Assembly (NCBI GenBank): GCA_946612625.1
Contig: CAMOEW010000003.1
Location: 1 to 64,000 of the forward strand
DNA: 64,000 nucleotides
Direction: 5' to 3'
Source of the DNA: an uncultured Prevotella sp.
Lineage (GTDB): Bacteria; Bacteroidota; Bacteroidia; Bacteroidales; Bacteroidaceae
Shown: piece after piece, positions 51,075-60,850 of the stretch
Position numbering within the stretch: position 1 is the stretch's first letter
Layout of the letters: every line of letters starts with the position of its first letter
Translations under genes and position numbers: made by a program
The notes under the pieces: generated by a model
Database searches by the model: none
What the model was told of the DNA's origin: nothing
What the model saw: only the letters and a program-made list of their open reading frames with translations

Positions 51075-51851
51075 ATGACAGTAATATATCCATCGCCCAT
51101 CTTCGGGCCCGTACATAGCCGTCGCTTAGGCGTTTCTTTGGGCATCAATCTTCTCCCTTCCGACGGAAAGGTATGCACGTTCGACTGTATCTACTGCGAA
51201 TGTGGCTACAACGACCAGCGCCGGCCTAAGGCAAAGATGCCTACACGCGAAGAGGTAGCAGCGGCACTTGAGGCAAAGCTGAAAGACATGCAGGCCAACG
51301 GTCCGCACCCCGACGTGCTTACATTTGCCGGCAATGGCGAGCCGACAGCCAATCCTCACTTCCCGGAAATTATCGACGACGTAATCCGACTGCGCGATAA
51401 GTATTTCCCCAATGCTAAGGTCAGCGTTCTTTCAAATGCCACACTCTCCTATCGTCAGCAAATTCACGCAGCTCTGATGAAGGTTGACAACAACATACAG
51501 AAACTCGACACCGTCAGTCCTGCATATATAAATAAGGTGGACCGACCTGTGGGCGACGGCTATAATGTAGATGCCGTCATCGACAGTCTGAAGCGCTTCC
51601 GGGGGCACTGCATCATCCAGACGATGTTCATGAAGGGCGAGTTTGAGGGCGAAAGCGTTGACAATACTACCGAAGAATACGTAAATCCGTGGCTTAAAGC
51701 GGTAACGGAAATAAAACCACAGGAAGTAATGGTATATACCATCGACCGCGAGACTCCCGCCCATCATCTTCAGAAAGCCACACACGAGGAACTTGACAGC
51801 ATTCGCGAACGCGTTGTTGCTGCCGGCATCCCTTGCCAGGCCAGTTACTGA
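51075..51851 (+). CDS. Radical SAM protein
   Basis: CTFDCIYCECG (CxxxCxxC plus an extra Cys), FAGNGEPTANPHFPEI. Confidence 0.88.
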   Translation: MTVIYPSPIFGPVHSRRLGVSLGINLLPSDGKVCTFDCIYCECGYNDQRRPKAKMPTREEVAAALEAKLKDMQANGPHPDVLTFAGNGEPTANPHFPEIIDDVIRLRDKYFPNAKVSVLSNATLSYRQQIHAALMKVDNNIQKLDTVSPAYINKVDRPVGDGYNVDAVIDSLKRFRGHCIIQTMFMKGEFEGESVDNTTEEYVNPWLKAVTEIKPQEVMVYTIDRETPAHHLQKATHEELDSIRERVVAAGIPCQASY

Positions 51852-52035
51852 CGACAGCATTTCCATGATTTCGGAATTCCTATCGTTCGGAATGACAGCA
51901 TTTCCATGATTTCGGAATTAGCGTCGCTCCGAACGACAGCATTTCCACAATTCAGGAATTCCCGTCGTTCGGAATGACAGCTTTTCCGCAATCTCAGAAT
52001 TCACGATGTTCAGAACGACAGTATTTTCTGCGGCC
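51851..52035. repeat. Imperfect tandem repeat, 41-bp period, about 4.5 units
   Basis: Unit starts at 51851, 51892, 51933, 51974, 52015; e.g. ACGACAGCATTTCCATGATTTCGGAATTCCTATCGTTCGGA. Confidence 0.95.
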
Positions 52036-52051
52036 AGACATACTTTAAAAC

Positions 52052-52080
52052 AAAACAGACGGGAAATTCTCGCCTGTTTT
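52052..52080. terminator. Probable intrinsic terminator between convergent genes
   Basis: AAAACAGACGGGAAATTCTCGCCTGTTTT hairpin followed by T-rich sequence. Confidence 0.6.
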
Positions 52081-52103
52081 ATCTTAATTTAATTAATCTT
52101 TTC

Positions 52104-53510
52104 TTACTTAATCACGACCTTCTTTCCATTAACGATGTAGAGACCCTTCACTGGAGCAGCTACACGCTGGCCGTTGAGGTTGAAGATTTCATTAGCAGCA
52201 GAAACTACGTCAGCCTTTGCCGCGATGGTGTTGATGGCTGAAGGAACTGTGCCCTTCGTCTGCCATACTTTCACGTTGCTGACAACCTTACCGGCTGATA
52301 TCTCGAAGCCAACCATTCCGTCAGCATCAACGAGATAAACATGGTGTCCATCCTCTTCAATCCATGGCGTCTTCTCTGCACCGTCGTCCTCACCGTCGTT
52401 CTGAGTGAAGAAGTTCGTGCCGCTGTTATGAGTAAACTCGACAATCTGTCCTGCCTTAACGTCGCAGATGGCAGCACAACGGCCGGCACCCGAACCCAAA
52501 GCCAGACCTTCGTCGGTCATAGACCAGCCCTTATTACTTGAAAGAACAGCCTGGATTGCAATGCTTGTCAGGCCCTCGTTTGTACAACGAAATACAGCAT
52601 TATTCACAGAGTTGACCTTATTCCAGATATTGCCTATTGACTCAGACTCTATTGTAATGTCAGCGGCACCGTAAGAAGCAAAATCATACTCAGCAGCCAC
52701 TTCGTAATTGTCGCTGTTGAACGCTTTCTTGACAACGATGTTCGCAGTGTCTCTGTATTCCGGTTGACTGTCATCGGCCTTCCAGCTGAACACGATCTCT
52801 GTCGCTCCCTCTGCAACTCCTGTGACTACGCCAGCTTCATCGACGGTTGCTACGCTCTCGTCCAAGCTCTTCCATGCGCCGTTGAATGTACCGCCCTTGA
52901 ACTCTCCGGTAAATGCCTGAGGATTGCCAATTTCAACGACCTTCTTTGCAGGAGTAATAACTGTGGACAACGGTGTGTCTGAAGTAGCCTCTGTGTATTC
53001 GATAGTCCACGTGGCATTTATCTGATTACCGCTAGAATTTGTGTTGTCAAAATAGAATGCAATAGAGGTCTTTGCCTCAATACCTGAGATATAGACATGA
53101 CCAGAAGTGCTTTCACCCTTTGCCGGGAATCCCACATGTTCGTATGCACTGGCATCCAACTCGACACCGTCAACCTCAACCTTAGTCACGGAAATGCACG
53201 GCTCAGTGGCATTATCCTTCAATACATAGTTAGAGATTCCGTCAAGGCTGAATGCATTGATAACGTAACCGGCATTAACGTTGAATACGGCACGGGCACC
53301 GTCGCTACCTGTACGCAGCTTTAAGCCTTTGCCTAACATATCGCCGGCCTGTGTGCTTCCTCCACCTGCGATGTATGTTCCAGGCAGTGTATAGCTTATG
53401 CCTTTGAGGTCAGTGTCTTTTGCACCTCCACTCTTGAGCTGTTCTGTAAGCGCGAAAGTCGAACTGGCGGCAAATACCGTCAATGCGAATAAAGTAAATA
53501 GTTTCTTCAT
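52104..53510 (-). CDS. Secreted protein with Ig-like (BIG2-type) segment and T9SS-like tail
   Basis: Signal peptide; WKSLDESVATVDEAGVVTGVAEGATEIVFSWKADD; tail EIFNLNGQRVAAPVKGLYIVNGKKVVIK. Confidence 0.7.
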   Translation of the reverse strand: MKKLFTLFALTVFAASSTFALTEQLKSGGAKDTDLKGISYTLPGTYIAGGGSTQAGDMLGKGLKLRTGSDGARAVFNVNAGYVINAFSLDGISNYVLKDNATEPCISVTKVEVDGVELDASAYEHVGFPAKGESTSGHVYISGIEAKTSIAFYFDNTNSSGNQINATWTIEYTEATSDTPLSTVITPAKKVVEIGNPQAFTGEFKGGTFNGAWKSLDESVATVDEAGVVTGVAEGATEIVFSWKADDSQPEYRDTANIVVKKAFNSDNYEVAAEYDFASYGAADITIESESIGNIWNKVNSVNNAVFRCTNEGLTSIAIQAVLSSNKGWSMTDEGLALGSGAGRCAAICDVKAGQIVEFTHNSGTNFFTQNDGEDDGAEKTPWIEEDGHHVYLVDADGMVGFEISAGKVVSNVKVWQTKGTVPSAINTIAAKADVVSAANEIFNLNGQRVAAPVKGLYIVNGKKVVIK

Positions 53511-53540
53511 AATGTGTTAGTTTTTGAGTGTTAGTAATAG

Positions 53541-53570
53541 TGGGCGAGGAAGCATATTGTTCCTCGCCCA
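53541..53570. terminator. 11-bp perfect hairpin between two co-oriented secreted-protein genes
   Basis: TGGGCGAGGAA-GCATATTG-TTCCTCGCCCA; the T-run lies on the plus-strand side only. Confidence 0.55.
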
Positions 53571-53589
53571 GGTTTTTTAAAGAATAAAA

Positions 53590-55146
53590 TTATTTCAGGA
53601 TTACCTTCTTGCCATTAACAATGTAGAGACCTTTCACTGGAGCAGCTACACGCTGGCCGTTGAGGTTGAATACCTCATTCTTAACAGCATTCTCGCTCTT
53701 AGCAGCGACAGATGTGATACCGGTTGCGACTCCTGCTGTCTTCTTGATATACAGCCAGTCGATGGCATTGGTCTTTGAACCACCGGCAAGGAGCTTAACC
53801 GTTACTGTTGACTTAACTTCGAACTCTGCCGTTGAAAGTTCATTGTGATAACCATTGGATGTCGATGTGAGAGTAAATGTCTCTTCACCTACAGAGAACT
53901 TTGACGAACCCATTGCAGAAGTCGGTGTAAAGAGGTCGGCTGTGAGAATATACTTTCCTGGCTCAAGAGTGGTGATTTCAACATCTTCTGCATCGGCAAA
54001 TCCAACTGCTCCACCGAAGCTGCGGATATCTGCATAGTTGGAATTTGAAGCAGTAGCACCATCAAGAGCCTCACCCTCTGAATAGAATACGATCGAACCA
54101 ATATCCGACTTCGTGTAGGTCACGGTCTCCTCAGTGTCAGGATCTTCCAAGACGAAGCTTATACCATACCATGGATTAGAACCCTGTTTGGGGCAATTGT
54201 ATAGAGAATCATCCACTAAGACGAAGTGAGGATAGTATGCCACAACTGTCTCACCTAAGAAATCCTCACCCTCGACAATTGTTGTTCCAAGATTGCTCTT
54301 TACGCTATAATTATACTTGGGTGCCTCGCTGAAAACAAGCGTGATAACATTATTGGCCGGTTCCTTTACCAGAGTGATTGTCTTATTGCCGCTTTCATAG
54401 ATGTACTTCTTGTCGTTCACCTTAAATGCTGCCATATCTTCAGCTGAAGCTGTAGCGGTCTCGCCAATGGTGCCGTCATAAACGACAGGATCCTTGATGG
54501 CAGCAGTTCCGTCGGTGAATTCAACGGTATATGTTGTCTGGCTTGAAGCGTCGGCTGTTGTAATCACAAGTGCAGGAGCCTTTTCTGCGGAACCTTTTCC
54601 ATAGAGGTCAGCACCGCCGGCATTTCCCGTCCACTGGAAAATAATATAGCTCTGACCTTGGCCTGCAATATCCTTAACGGCATCGGTAACGTCAAATGTC
54701 AGAGGACCACGGTCGCCAGTACCACCGGTAGGAGCTGATGCAACAGCCTTGCCCGAACGATCAGATGTATAACGCAAATCTTTTCCTGTCTGACCTGCAA
54801 ACGTATCATAATCGATAGTGAAGTCCTTCTTCATGTAATAGATAATATCATTACGGCTTGCACGTCCACCCTGATTTACATAATACGTAAGTTCAGCCTT
54901 TGTTACCGAATGGCCCTCCGGAATTTGATAAGAGAACTGAGCGTATGCACATCCTGCCCAAGAACCTGCAGCATCATTATTGTAATGTTCTTTTTCAGCA
55001 TCAACTGTTGAAGCACCGGTGTTGCTGCCCCATTGTGCACCTGCCGTATGATCGAGAGTTGCATTAATCTCGTCGGCAACAGCATAATTTGTACCTGCAA
55101 CGAATGCTACAACTACAAATAATGATTTAAGTAAATTTTTCCTCAT
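53590..55146 (-). CDS. Secreted protein with T9SS-like tail, function unknown
   Basis: 518 aa; signal peptide; N-terminal beta-rich segment (AQFSYQIPEGHSVTKAELTYYVNQ) resembling DNRLRE/CBM-like folds; tail VFNLNGQRVAAPVKGLYIVNGKKVILK. Confidence 0.65.
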   Translation of the reverse strand: MRKNLLKSLFVVVAFVAGTNYAVADEINATLDHTAGAQWGSNTGASTVDAEKEHYNNDAAGSWAGCAYAQFSYQIPEGHSVTKAELTYYVNQGGRASRNDIIYYMKKDFTIDYDTFAGQTGKDLRYTSDRSGKAVASAPTGGTGDRGPLTFDVTDAVKDIAGQGQSYIIFQWTGNAGGADLYGKGSAEKAPALVITTADASSQTTYTVEFTDGTAAIKDPVVYDGTIGETATASAEDMAAFKVNDKKYIYESGNKTITLVKEPANNVITLVFSEAPKYNYSVKSNLGTTIVEGEDFLGETVVAYYPHFVLVDDSLYNCPKQGSNPWYGISFVLEDPDTEETVTYTKSDIGSIVFYSEGEALDGATASNSNYADIRSFGGAVGFADAEDVEITTLEPGKYILTADLFTPTSAMGSSKFSVGEETFTLTSTSNGYHNELSTAEFEVKSTVTVKLLAGGSKTNAIDWLYIKKTAGVATGITSVAAKSENAVKNEVFNLNGQRVAAPVKGLYIVNGKKVILK

Positions 55147-55194
55147 AACGATAGATTTTTTTTTGTTAGCTAATGATAGTTATTTAAAACGAGT

Positions 55195-55202
55195 CAAAGG
55201 TA
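55195..55202 (-). promoter_or_regulatory. -7 box TACCTTTG for the 53590..55146 gene
   Basis: CAAAGGTA on plus strand. Confidence 0.4.
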
Positions 55203-55288
55203 AGTATTTTTATTTATTCCCGTTCACAAAATGACGTTATGATATGATTATTTAACTTTTTTTATACCGTTCCCTGACTGTTTATATT

Positions 55289-56068
55289 CTAAAGTTTTGA
55301 GATGATTCCCTGTTTGGTACCCTTGATGAACTCTATTATCTTCCGAATCTCGGGACTGTCGGGCACCTGTTCCTCTATCTGCAGCACGGCATCGAAGACG
55401 CTCGTCTGTCCATGGAACACAAGGCGGTAGGCATTGGCGATATGCTTTAGCACCTTGTCGTCGATGCCGTAAGCCGAACACATAGTGGTATTGACGCCTC
55501 CGTAGGTATTCTTATTGGTTGCCACGATATATGGCGGCACATCCTTCGAGAAGGTTGTTCCTGCCTGGATCATCGCACCCTCGCCCACACGGGTGTTAGG
55601 ATTTTCAATGACGCTCGACGAGAAAATCACGCCGTTGCTTATCTGGCAGTCACCGGCAATCTTAGTGCCGTAGCCAAAGACGCAGTGGTTGCCCACCTTA
55701 GTGTCATGGCTGATATGCGCACCTTCCATCAGGAAGTTGTCGTCGCCGATTACGGTCTTGCCACCGGTATGCGTGGCACGGTTGATTACAACATTCTCGC
55801 GGATGATGTTGTTGTTGCCAATGATACACTCCGACTTCTCGCCCCGGAAGTTGAAATCCTGTGGCAAGGCTCCGACTACGGCTCCCTGGTGCACCTTGTT
55901 GTTCTTGCCCATACGCGTACCATTTAATATACTTACGAACGGGAAAATGATACATTCGTCGCCAATCTCTACATCGCCCTCAATATAGACGAAGGGGAAT
56001 ATCTTACAGTTGTTGCCGATTTTCGCTCTTGGGTCAATCTCGGCCTTGTTGCTTATTTCGCTTGCCAT
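55289..56068 (-). CDS. LpxA-like UDP-GlcNAc O-acyltransferase (left-handed beta-helix)
   Basis: Hexapeptide repeats, VGALPQDFNFRGEKSE, ENVVINRAT, HISHD, KDVPPYIVATN, IANAYRLVFHG. Confidence 0.8.
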   Translation of the reverse strand: MASEISNKAEIDPRAKIGNNCKIFPFVYIEGDVEIGDECIIFPFVSILNGTRMGKNNKVHQGAVVGALPQDFNFRGEKSECIIGNNNIIRENVVINRATHTGGKTVIGDDNFLMEGAHISHDTKVGNHCVFGYGTKIAGDCQISNGVIFSSSVIENPNTRVGEGAMIQAGTTFSKDVPPYIVATNKNTYGGVNTTMCSAYGIDDKVLKHIANAYRLVFHGQTSVFDAVLQIEEQVPDSPEIRKIIEFIKGTKQGIISKL

Positions 56069-56098
56069 AATTATCAATTTTTAATTTTCAGTTATCAA

Positions 56099-57508
56099 TC
56101 ATTTCCCTCCTCCTCCAAGAGCCTGGTATAGACTTACTACAGCCTGCATCTTATTGAAGTCGTCGGCAGCCTTCGAAAGCTGAGAAGCGAGGAGCTGCGT
56201 CTCGGCAGTGAGAACTTCGAGATAAGAGGCTCCGCTGCTCTTGTAGAGAGCCTTTGTGTCTTCTACGTTCTGGCGAAGTACGGCAGTGCGCTGTTCCTCG
56301 ACACGGCTGTTGGCATCATAGCTGTTGTAGTTAACGAGAGCATTGCTCACCTCGGTACCGGCCTTCAGCACCGCGTTCTGCCACGTGTTAAACGCTTGTT
56401 CATACTGGATTTTACTCACTTTCAGTTTAGCAATAAGCGCCCCGCGCTGGAACACCGGCTGCGTGAGGTTGGCGAAAAGATTACCGAACCACTTGCCGGG
56501 ATTCACTGTGCCACCCTGGTTGCCAAACGATATAGAGGCACCTATACTGATGTTAGGATAGAACTGCGAGCGTGCTGTCTGCACATCGTGGAAGCACGAG
56601 GCGAGCTTCATCTCGGCAGCATGAACATCAGGACGGTTCTGAAGCAACTGGCCGCCCACGCCGGTTGCGAACTGCTGCGGCAGATGCTGTGCGTCAAGAG
56701 TGGAACGCGGGATTTGCTGCCCGGCCTGTCCGATGAGCACGCAGAGAGCATTCTCGGCGGCACGTATCTGACGGCGGAACTCTGTGGCCTGTGTCTGAGT
56801 CGAGAGATATTGTGCCTCGGCACTCTGAACACTTGTCGAGCGCATACGTCCAAGCTGATACTGCAGTTTCATCATCTCCCATGTCTCTTTTGCCATCTGC
56901 CCCATCTCCTCGGTCAGTGCCAGCTGGCGGTCGAGCATCAACAGAGTGTAATAGCTGTTGGCAATACCGCTGATGAGACTGGCACGCACTGCCATCTGGT
57001 TGTCCTTCATGGCAAGAAGCGTCATCTGAGTGGAACGCTTCTGCGAAAGGATATTGCCGAAGAGGTCGAGCGTCCAGCTTGCAGATGCCGGGAAGCTGTA
57101 TGAGTTGGTAGCTGTGGCGCCATCGGCAAACATCTTGCTCGTGGAAGCCATCTGTCCGTTCTGTTGCCCGATGTTGACTGCAGGCAGAAAGGCGAGTTTG
57201 GCTGCCTTGAGCATCGACTCATATATCTGAACGTTGAGCGCAGCGTTGAGCAGATCGGTATTCTTCTGCAAACCCTGTTCGATGAGCGACTGCAATTGTG
57301 GGTCGGTAAAGATCTCACGCCAAGGCAGGTTGCCGAAGTTGGCAGTGTCGGCCTGAGCTACAAGCGTATCGGCATCGTTGTGGGCATCGCGGATAAGGCC
57401 CGCAACATTTACATCCGGACGCTCATACTTGTTATACAATCCACAGCTGGAGAGTAGCGCAGCAAAAGCCACGAAATTTAAAACTTTAAGAATCTTATTA
57501 TGTTTCAT
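56099..57508 (-). CDS. RND efflux outer membrane factor (OprM/TolC family)
   Basis: LLSSCGLYNKYERP lipobox, LPWREIFTDPQLQSLIEQGLQKNTDL, QNRPDVHAAEMKLA. Confidence 0.92.
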   Translation of the reverse strand: MKHNKILKVLNFVAFAALLSSCGLYNKYERPDVNVAGLIRDAHNDADTLVAQADTANFGNLPWREIFTDPQLQSLIEQGLQKNTDLLNAALNVQIYESMLKAAKLAFLPAVNIGQQNGQMASTSKMFADGATATNSYSFPASASWTLDLFGNILSQKRSTQMTLLAMKDNQMAVRASLISGIANSYYTLLMLDRQLALTEEMGQMAKETWEMMKLQYQLGRMRSTSVQSAEAQYLSTQTQATEFRRQIRAAENALCVLIGQAGQQIPRSTLDAQHLPQQFATGVGGQLLQNRPDVHAAEMKLASCFHDVQTARSQFYPNISIGASISFGNQGGTVNPGKWFGNLFANLTQPVFQRGALIAKLKVSKIQYEQAFNTWQNAVLKAGTEVSNALVNYNSYDANSRVEEQRTAVLRQNVEDTKALYKSSGASYLEVLTAETQLLASQLSKAADDFNKMQAVVSLYQALGGGGK

Positions 57509-57548
57509 AACACTTCTACTTTACTCCTTATATTACTTTACTTATTTA

Positions 57549-60500
57549 CTACTCCTCAACAGTGTATTCCTTCACCGGACCGTGGGCATACTGCTGCAAC
57601 TCGGTTGCCACATCGCCGGAAAGTTCCTCGTCGTCGAACTTCATCGGACGTAGTTTCTCCTGCAGACTCTGGAAAATCACGAATAGCACAGGAACCACAA
57701 ACAACTGGCAGATGGTACCTATCAACATACCTCCCACAGCTGCGGTTCCAAGCGTCTGGTTTCCATTCTTGCCGACACCGGATGCGAACATCATCGGCAA
57801 AAGACCGATAACCATGGCAAGCGAAGTCATTAGGATAGGACGCAGACGCGCTGTAGAACCAAGGATGGCAGACCATGAGATTGCCATACCAGTTTCGCGG
57901 CGCTCAAGGGCGAACTGCACGATAAGGATGGCATTCTTGGCAAGCAGACCAATAAGCATGATGAGTGAAATCTGCATGTAGATATCGTTGGAATGGCCGA
58001 ACAACTGCGTAAAGAGGAAACAGCCTGCCAGTCCGAACGGAACAGAGAGCACCACCGCGAGCGGCAGGATATAACTCTCATACTGTGCCGACAGGATGAG
58101 GTAGATGAACATAAAACAGAGCAGGAAGATGATTGCCGTAGAGTTGCTGGCATTGGCTTCCTCACGCGTAAGGCCGCTGTACTCGTATGCATATCCCTGG
58201 GGCAGCATCTGTGCTGCCGTCTCCTCAACAGCCTTGATTGCCTCGCCAGTGGAATAGCCGTCGGCAACAGTTGCCGTCACGTTGATGGAGGTAAAGAGGT
58301 TGAAGCGGTTGATGTTCGACGGACCATATACACGCTTGAGGTTGCAGAACTCGTTCACCGGCGACATGCCATTTGGAGTGCGCACATAGATGCTGTTCAG
58401 GCTCGACTCGGTCATACGGGTCTCGGGCAAACCTTGAATCATTACGCGGTAGAGCTTTCCATAAGCATTAAAGTTTGAGGCATAAAGACCGCCGTAATAG
58501 CCTTGAAGCGTAGTGAGCACAGTTGCCGGCGAAATGCCTGCCTGCTTACATTTTGCGACATTTACATCCACCATATACTGAGGATAGTTGGGGTTGTAGG
58601 ACGTCATGGCCATCTGTATCTCCGGACGCTTATTAAGCTCGGCAAGATAGTCTTTCACAACAGCGAAGAAGTCGTTGAGCGAACCGCCGGTCTTGTCCTG
58701 CATCACAAGCGACACACCGCTGTTTGCTGAGAATCCGGGAATCATTGGTGGGGCGAAAGCGAGTATCTGCGCATCCTTGATGTTGGCCGTCTTGATATAT
58801 ATCTGTGCCAACACACCGTTGGCGGTGTTCGGATCGATGAAGAAACGGTATATACCATCGCCCTGCCACAGACCAGACAGCTTCCACCAGAATCCTTTCT
58901 GACGTTCGGAGAAAGGTTTAAGCTTGATGATGAATGTGGCCTGGTCGCTACCAGAACCAGCAATAAAATTGTAGCCCTGAATCTGCTCGCGGCTTAGAAT
59001 GGCGGGGTCGGCTCCGAGGATGGAATCAACTTGGCTTATAATCTGCTTGGTGCGTGCAACAGACGTGGCAGGAGGCATAGAAATGGTACAGAAGATAGTA
59101 CCGGTGTCCTCGTCAGGCACAAGACCGGTCTTCGTAGTTGACATAGAGCCGACGAGACCGACGATTCCAACAACGACAAGAAGTATCGTCAACAACGGCT
59201 TGTGCACGAGTTTCTCTACCGAACCTTTGTATTTCTCGGTCGTAGCATTGAATGCCGTATTGAACGAAGCATGGAATCGGTCGATAACCGACATCTTCTT
59301 CTCATGACCTTCTTTGTCGTGAGGCTTAAGGAAGATGGCACAGAGAGCCGGCGACAGCGTGAGGGCGTTGAGCGCCGAGATGAAAATCGACACGGCCATC
59401 GTCACACCGAACTCACGGTAGAACGTACCCGACGTTCCTCCCATGAACGACACGGGAATGAACACAGATGCCATCACAAGAGTAATGGAGATGATGGCTC
59501 CTGAAATTTCGTTCATGGCATCTATACTTGCCGTCAGGGCACTCTTGTAGCCCAAATCGAGCTTGGCGTGTACCGCCTCGACCACCACAATGGCATCATC
59601 GACAACAATTGCGATGGCAAGCAGCAATGCCGAGAGAACAAGCAGATTAATCGAGAATCCGAACAGTTCAAGGAAGAAGAACGTTCCGACAAGCGATACC
59701 GGCACGGCTATCAGAGGAATCATCGTAGAACGCCAGTCCTGAAGGAACACATAGACCACGAGGAACACGAGCACAAGTGTCATCACAAGGGTGAACACAA
59801 CCTCTTCGATGGCAGCATAGAGGAACTCCGTTACATCGTAGTTAATCTTATATATCACTCCCGGTGGGAAGCTCTTAGCCTGTTTCTCAAGCTCAGCCTT
59901 CACATCCTTGGCAATCTGGTTGGCGTTTGAGCCTGCAATCTGCTGAACCATACCCATCACAGACGGAAGGTTGTTGTTCTTCATCGACACGGTATATTGC
60001 TGTCCACCGAGTTCTATCTTTGCAACGTCCTTCAGTTTCAGCGTCTGTCCGTTGACATCACTCTGAATAATGATGTTACCGAATTCCTCAGGGGTTTTCA
60101 GACGTCCAGTATAGCGGAGCGCATACTCGTAGGCTACCTCCGACTGCTCGCCGAAGGTTCCGGGGGCAGCTTCGATGTTCTGCTCGGCAAGAACACCAGC
60201 AATGTCGGAAGGCATCAGGTTGTATTGCTTCATCACGTCGGGCTTCAGCCAGATACGCATCGAATAGGTCTTAAGACCAGGACTCTGAACGTCGCCGACA
60301 CCCTGAATACGCTTCAGTGCTGGGATGATGTTAATGTTGGCATAGTTGGTAAGGAACTCGTCGTCGTACTGCCCGTCGGTTGAAGTCAGCGAATACATAA
60401 TTACCTGCGACGTCTGACGCTTCATCACGGTAACGCCCATCTGCGTTACCTCGGCGGGCAGCAATGCCTGTGCCTGGCTGACGCGATTCTGCACATTGAC

Positions 60501-60812
60501 GGCACACATATCGGCATTAGTACCCTGGCGGAAGTATATCTGTATCTGCGCCGAACCAGTGGCTGCCGTTGAAGTCATGTAAGTCATGTTCTCCACACCG
60601 TTGATACTCTCTTCGAGCGGCGTAATTACAGAGTTCTTCACTGTCTCGGCATCGGCTCCGGGATAATTGGTCCATACAACTACTGTAGGAGGTGCTATAT
60701 CAGGATACTGCTCAATAGGCAGCGTTACCAGTCCTATGAAGCCCAGAATTACGATGAGCACTGAAATCACCGTAGAGAGCACCGGGCGCTTGATAAATGC
60801 TGTAAAAGTCAT
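57549..60812 (-). CDS. RND efflux inner-membrane permease (HAE1/AcrB family)
   Basis: 1087 aa; FIKRPVLSTVISVLIVILGF, PEVTQMGVTVMK-like segment, AILIVQFALERRETG. Confidence 0.95.
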   Translation of the reverse strand: MTFTAFIKRPVLSTVISVLIVILGFIGLVTLPIEQYPDIAPPTVVVWTNYPGADAETVKNSVITPLEESINGVENMTYMTSTAATGSAQIQIYFRQGTNADMCAVNVQNRVSQAQALLPAEVTQMGVTVMKRQTSQVIMYSLTSTDGQYDDEFLTNYANINIIPALKRIQGVGDVQSPGLKTYSMRIWLKPDVMKQYNLMPSDIAGVLAEQNIEAAPGTFGEQSEVAYEYALRYTGRLKTPEEFGNIIIQSDVNGQTLKLKDVAKIELGGQQYTVSMKNNNLPSVMGMVQQIAGSNANQIAKDVKAELEKQAKSFPPGVIYKINYDVTEFLYAAIEEVVFTLVMTLVLVFLVVYVFLQDWRSTMIPLIAVPVSLVGTFFFLELFGFSINLLVLSALLLAIAIVVDDAIVVVEAVHAKLDLGYKSALTASIDAMNEISGAIISITLVMASVFIPVSFMGGTSGTFYREFGVTMAVSIFISALNALTLSPALCAIFLKPHDKEGHEKKMSVIDRFHASFNTAFNATTEKYKGSVEKLVHKPLLTILLVVVGIVGLVGSMSTTKTGLVPDEDTGTIFCTISMPPATSVARTKQIISQVDSILGADPAILSREQIQGYNFIAGSGSDQATFIIKLKPFSERQKGFWWKLSGLWQGDGIYRFFIDPNTANGVLAQIYIKTANIKDAQILAFAPPMIPGFSANSGVSLVMQDKTGGSLNDFFAVVKDYLAELNKRPEIQMAMTSYNPNYPQYMVDVNVAKCKQAGISPATVLTTLQGYYGGLYASNFNAYGKLYRVMIQGLPETRMTESSLNSIYVRTPNGMSPVNEFCNLKRVYGPSNINRFNLFTSINVTATVADGYSTGEAIKAVEETAAQMLPQGYAYEYSGLTREEANASNSTAIIFLLCFMFIYLILSAQYESYILPLAVVLSVPFGLAGCFLFTQLFGHSNDIYMQISLIMLIGLLAKNAILIVQFALERRETGMAISWSAILGSTARLRPILMTSLAMVIGLLPMMFASGVGKNGNQTLGTAAVGGMLIGTICQLFVVPVLFVIFQSLQEKLRPMKFDDEELSGDVATELQQYAHGPVKEYTVEE

Positions 60813-60850
60813 GGGTATTTAATAAATTTGACAATTTACTATTTAACAAT

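Noticed and set aside
51851-52035. CRISPR array or coding continuation of the radical SAM gene
   Set aside because: The whole 41-bp unit repeats with drift rather than repeat plus unique spacer; it begins at the stop codon and 41 is not a multiple of 3.
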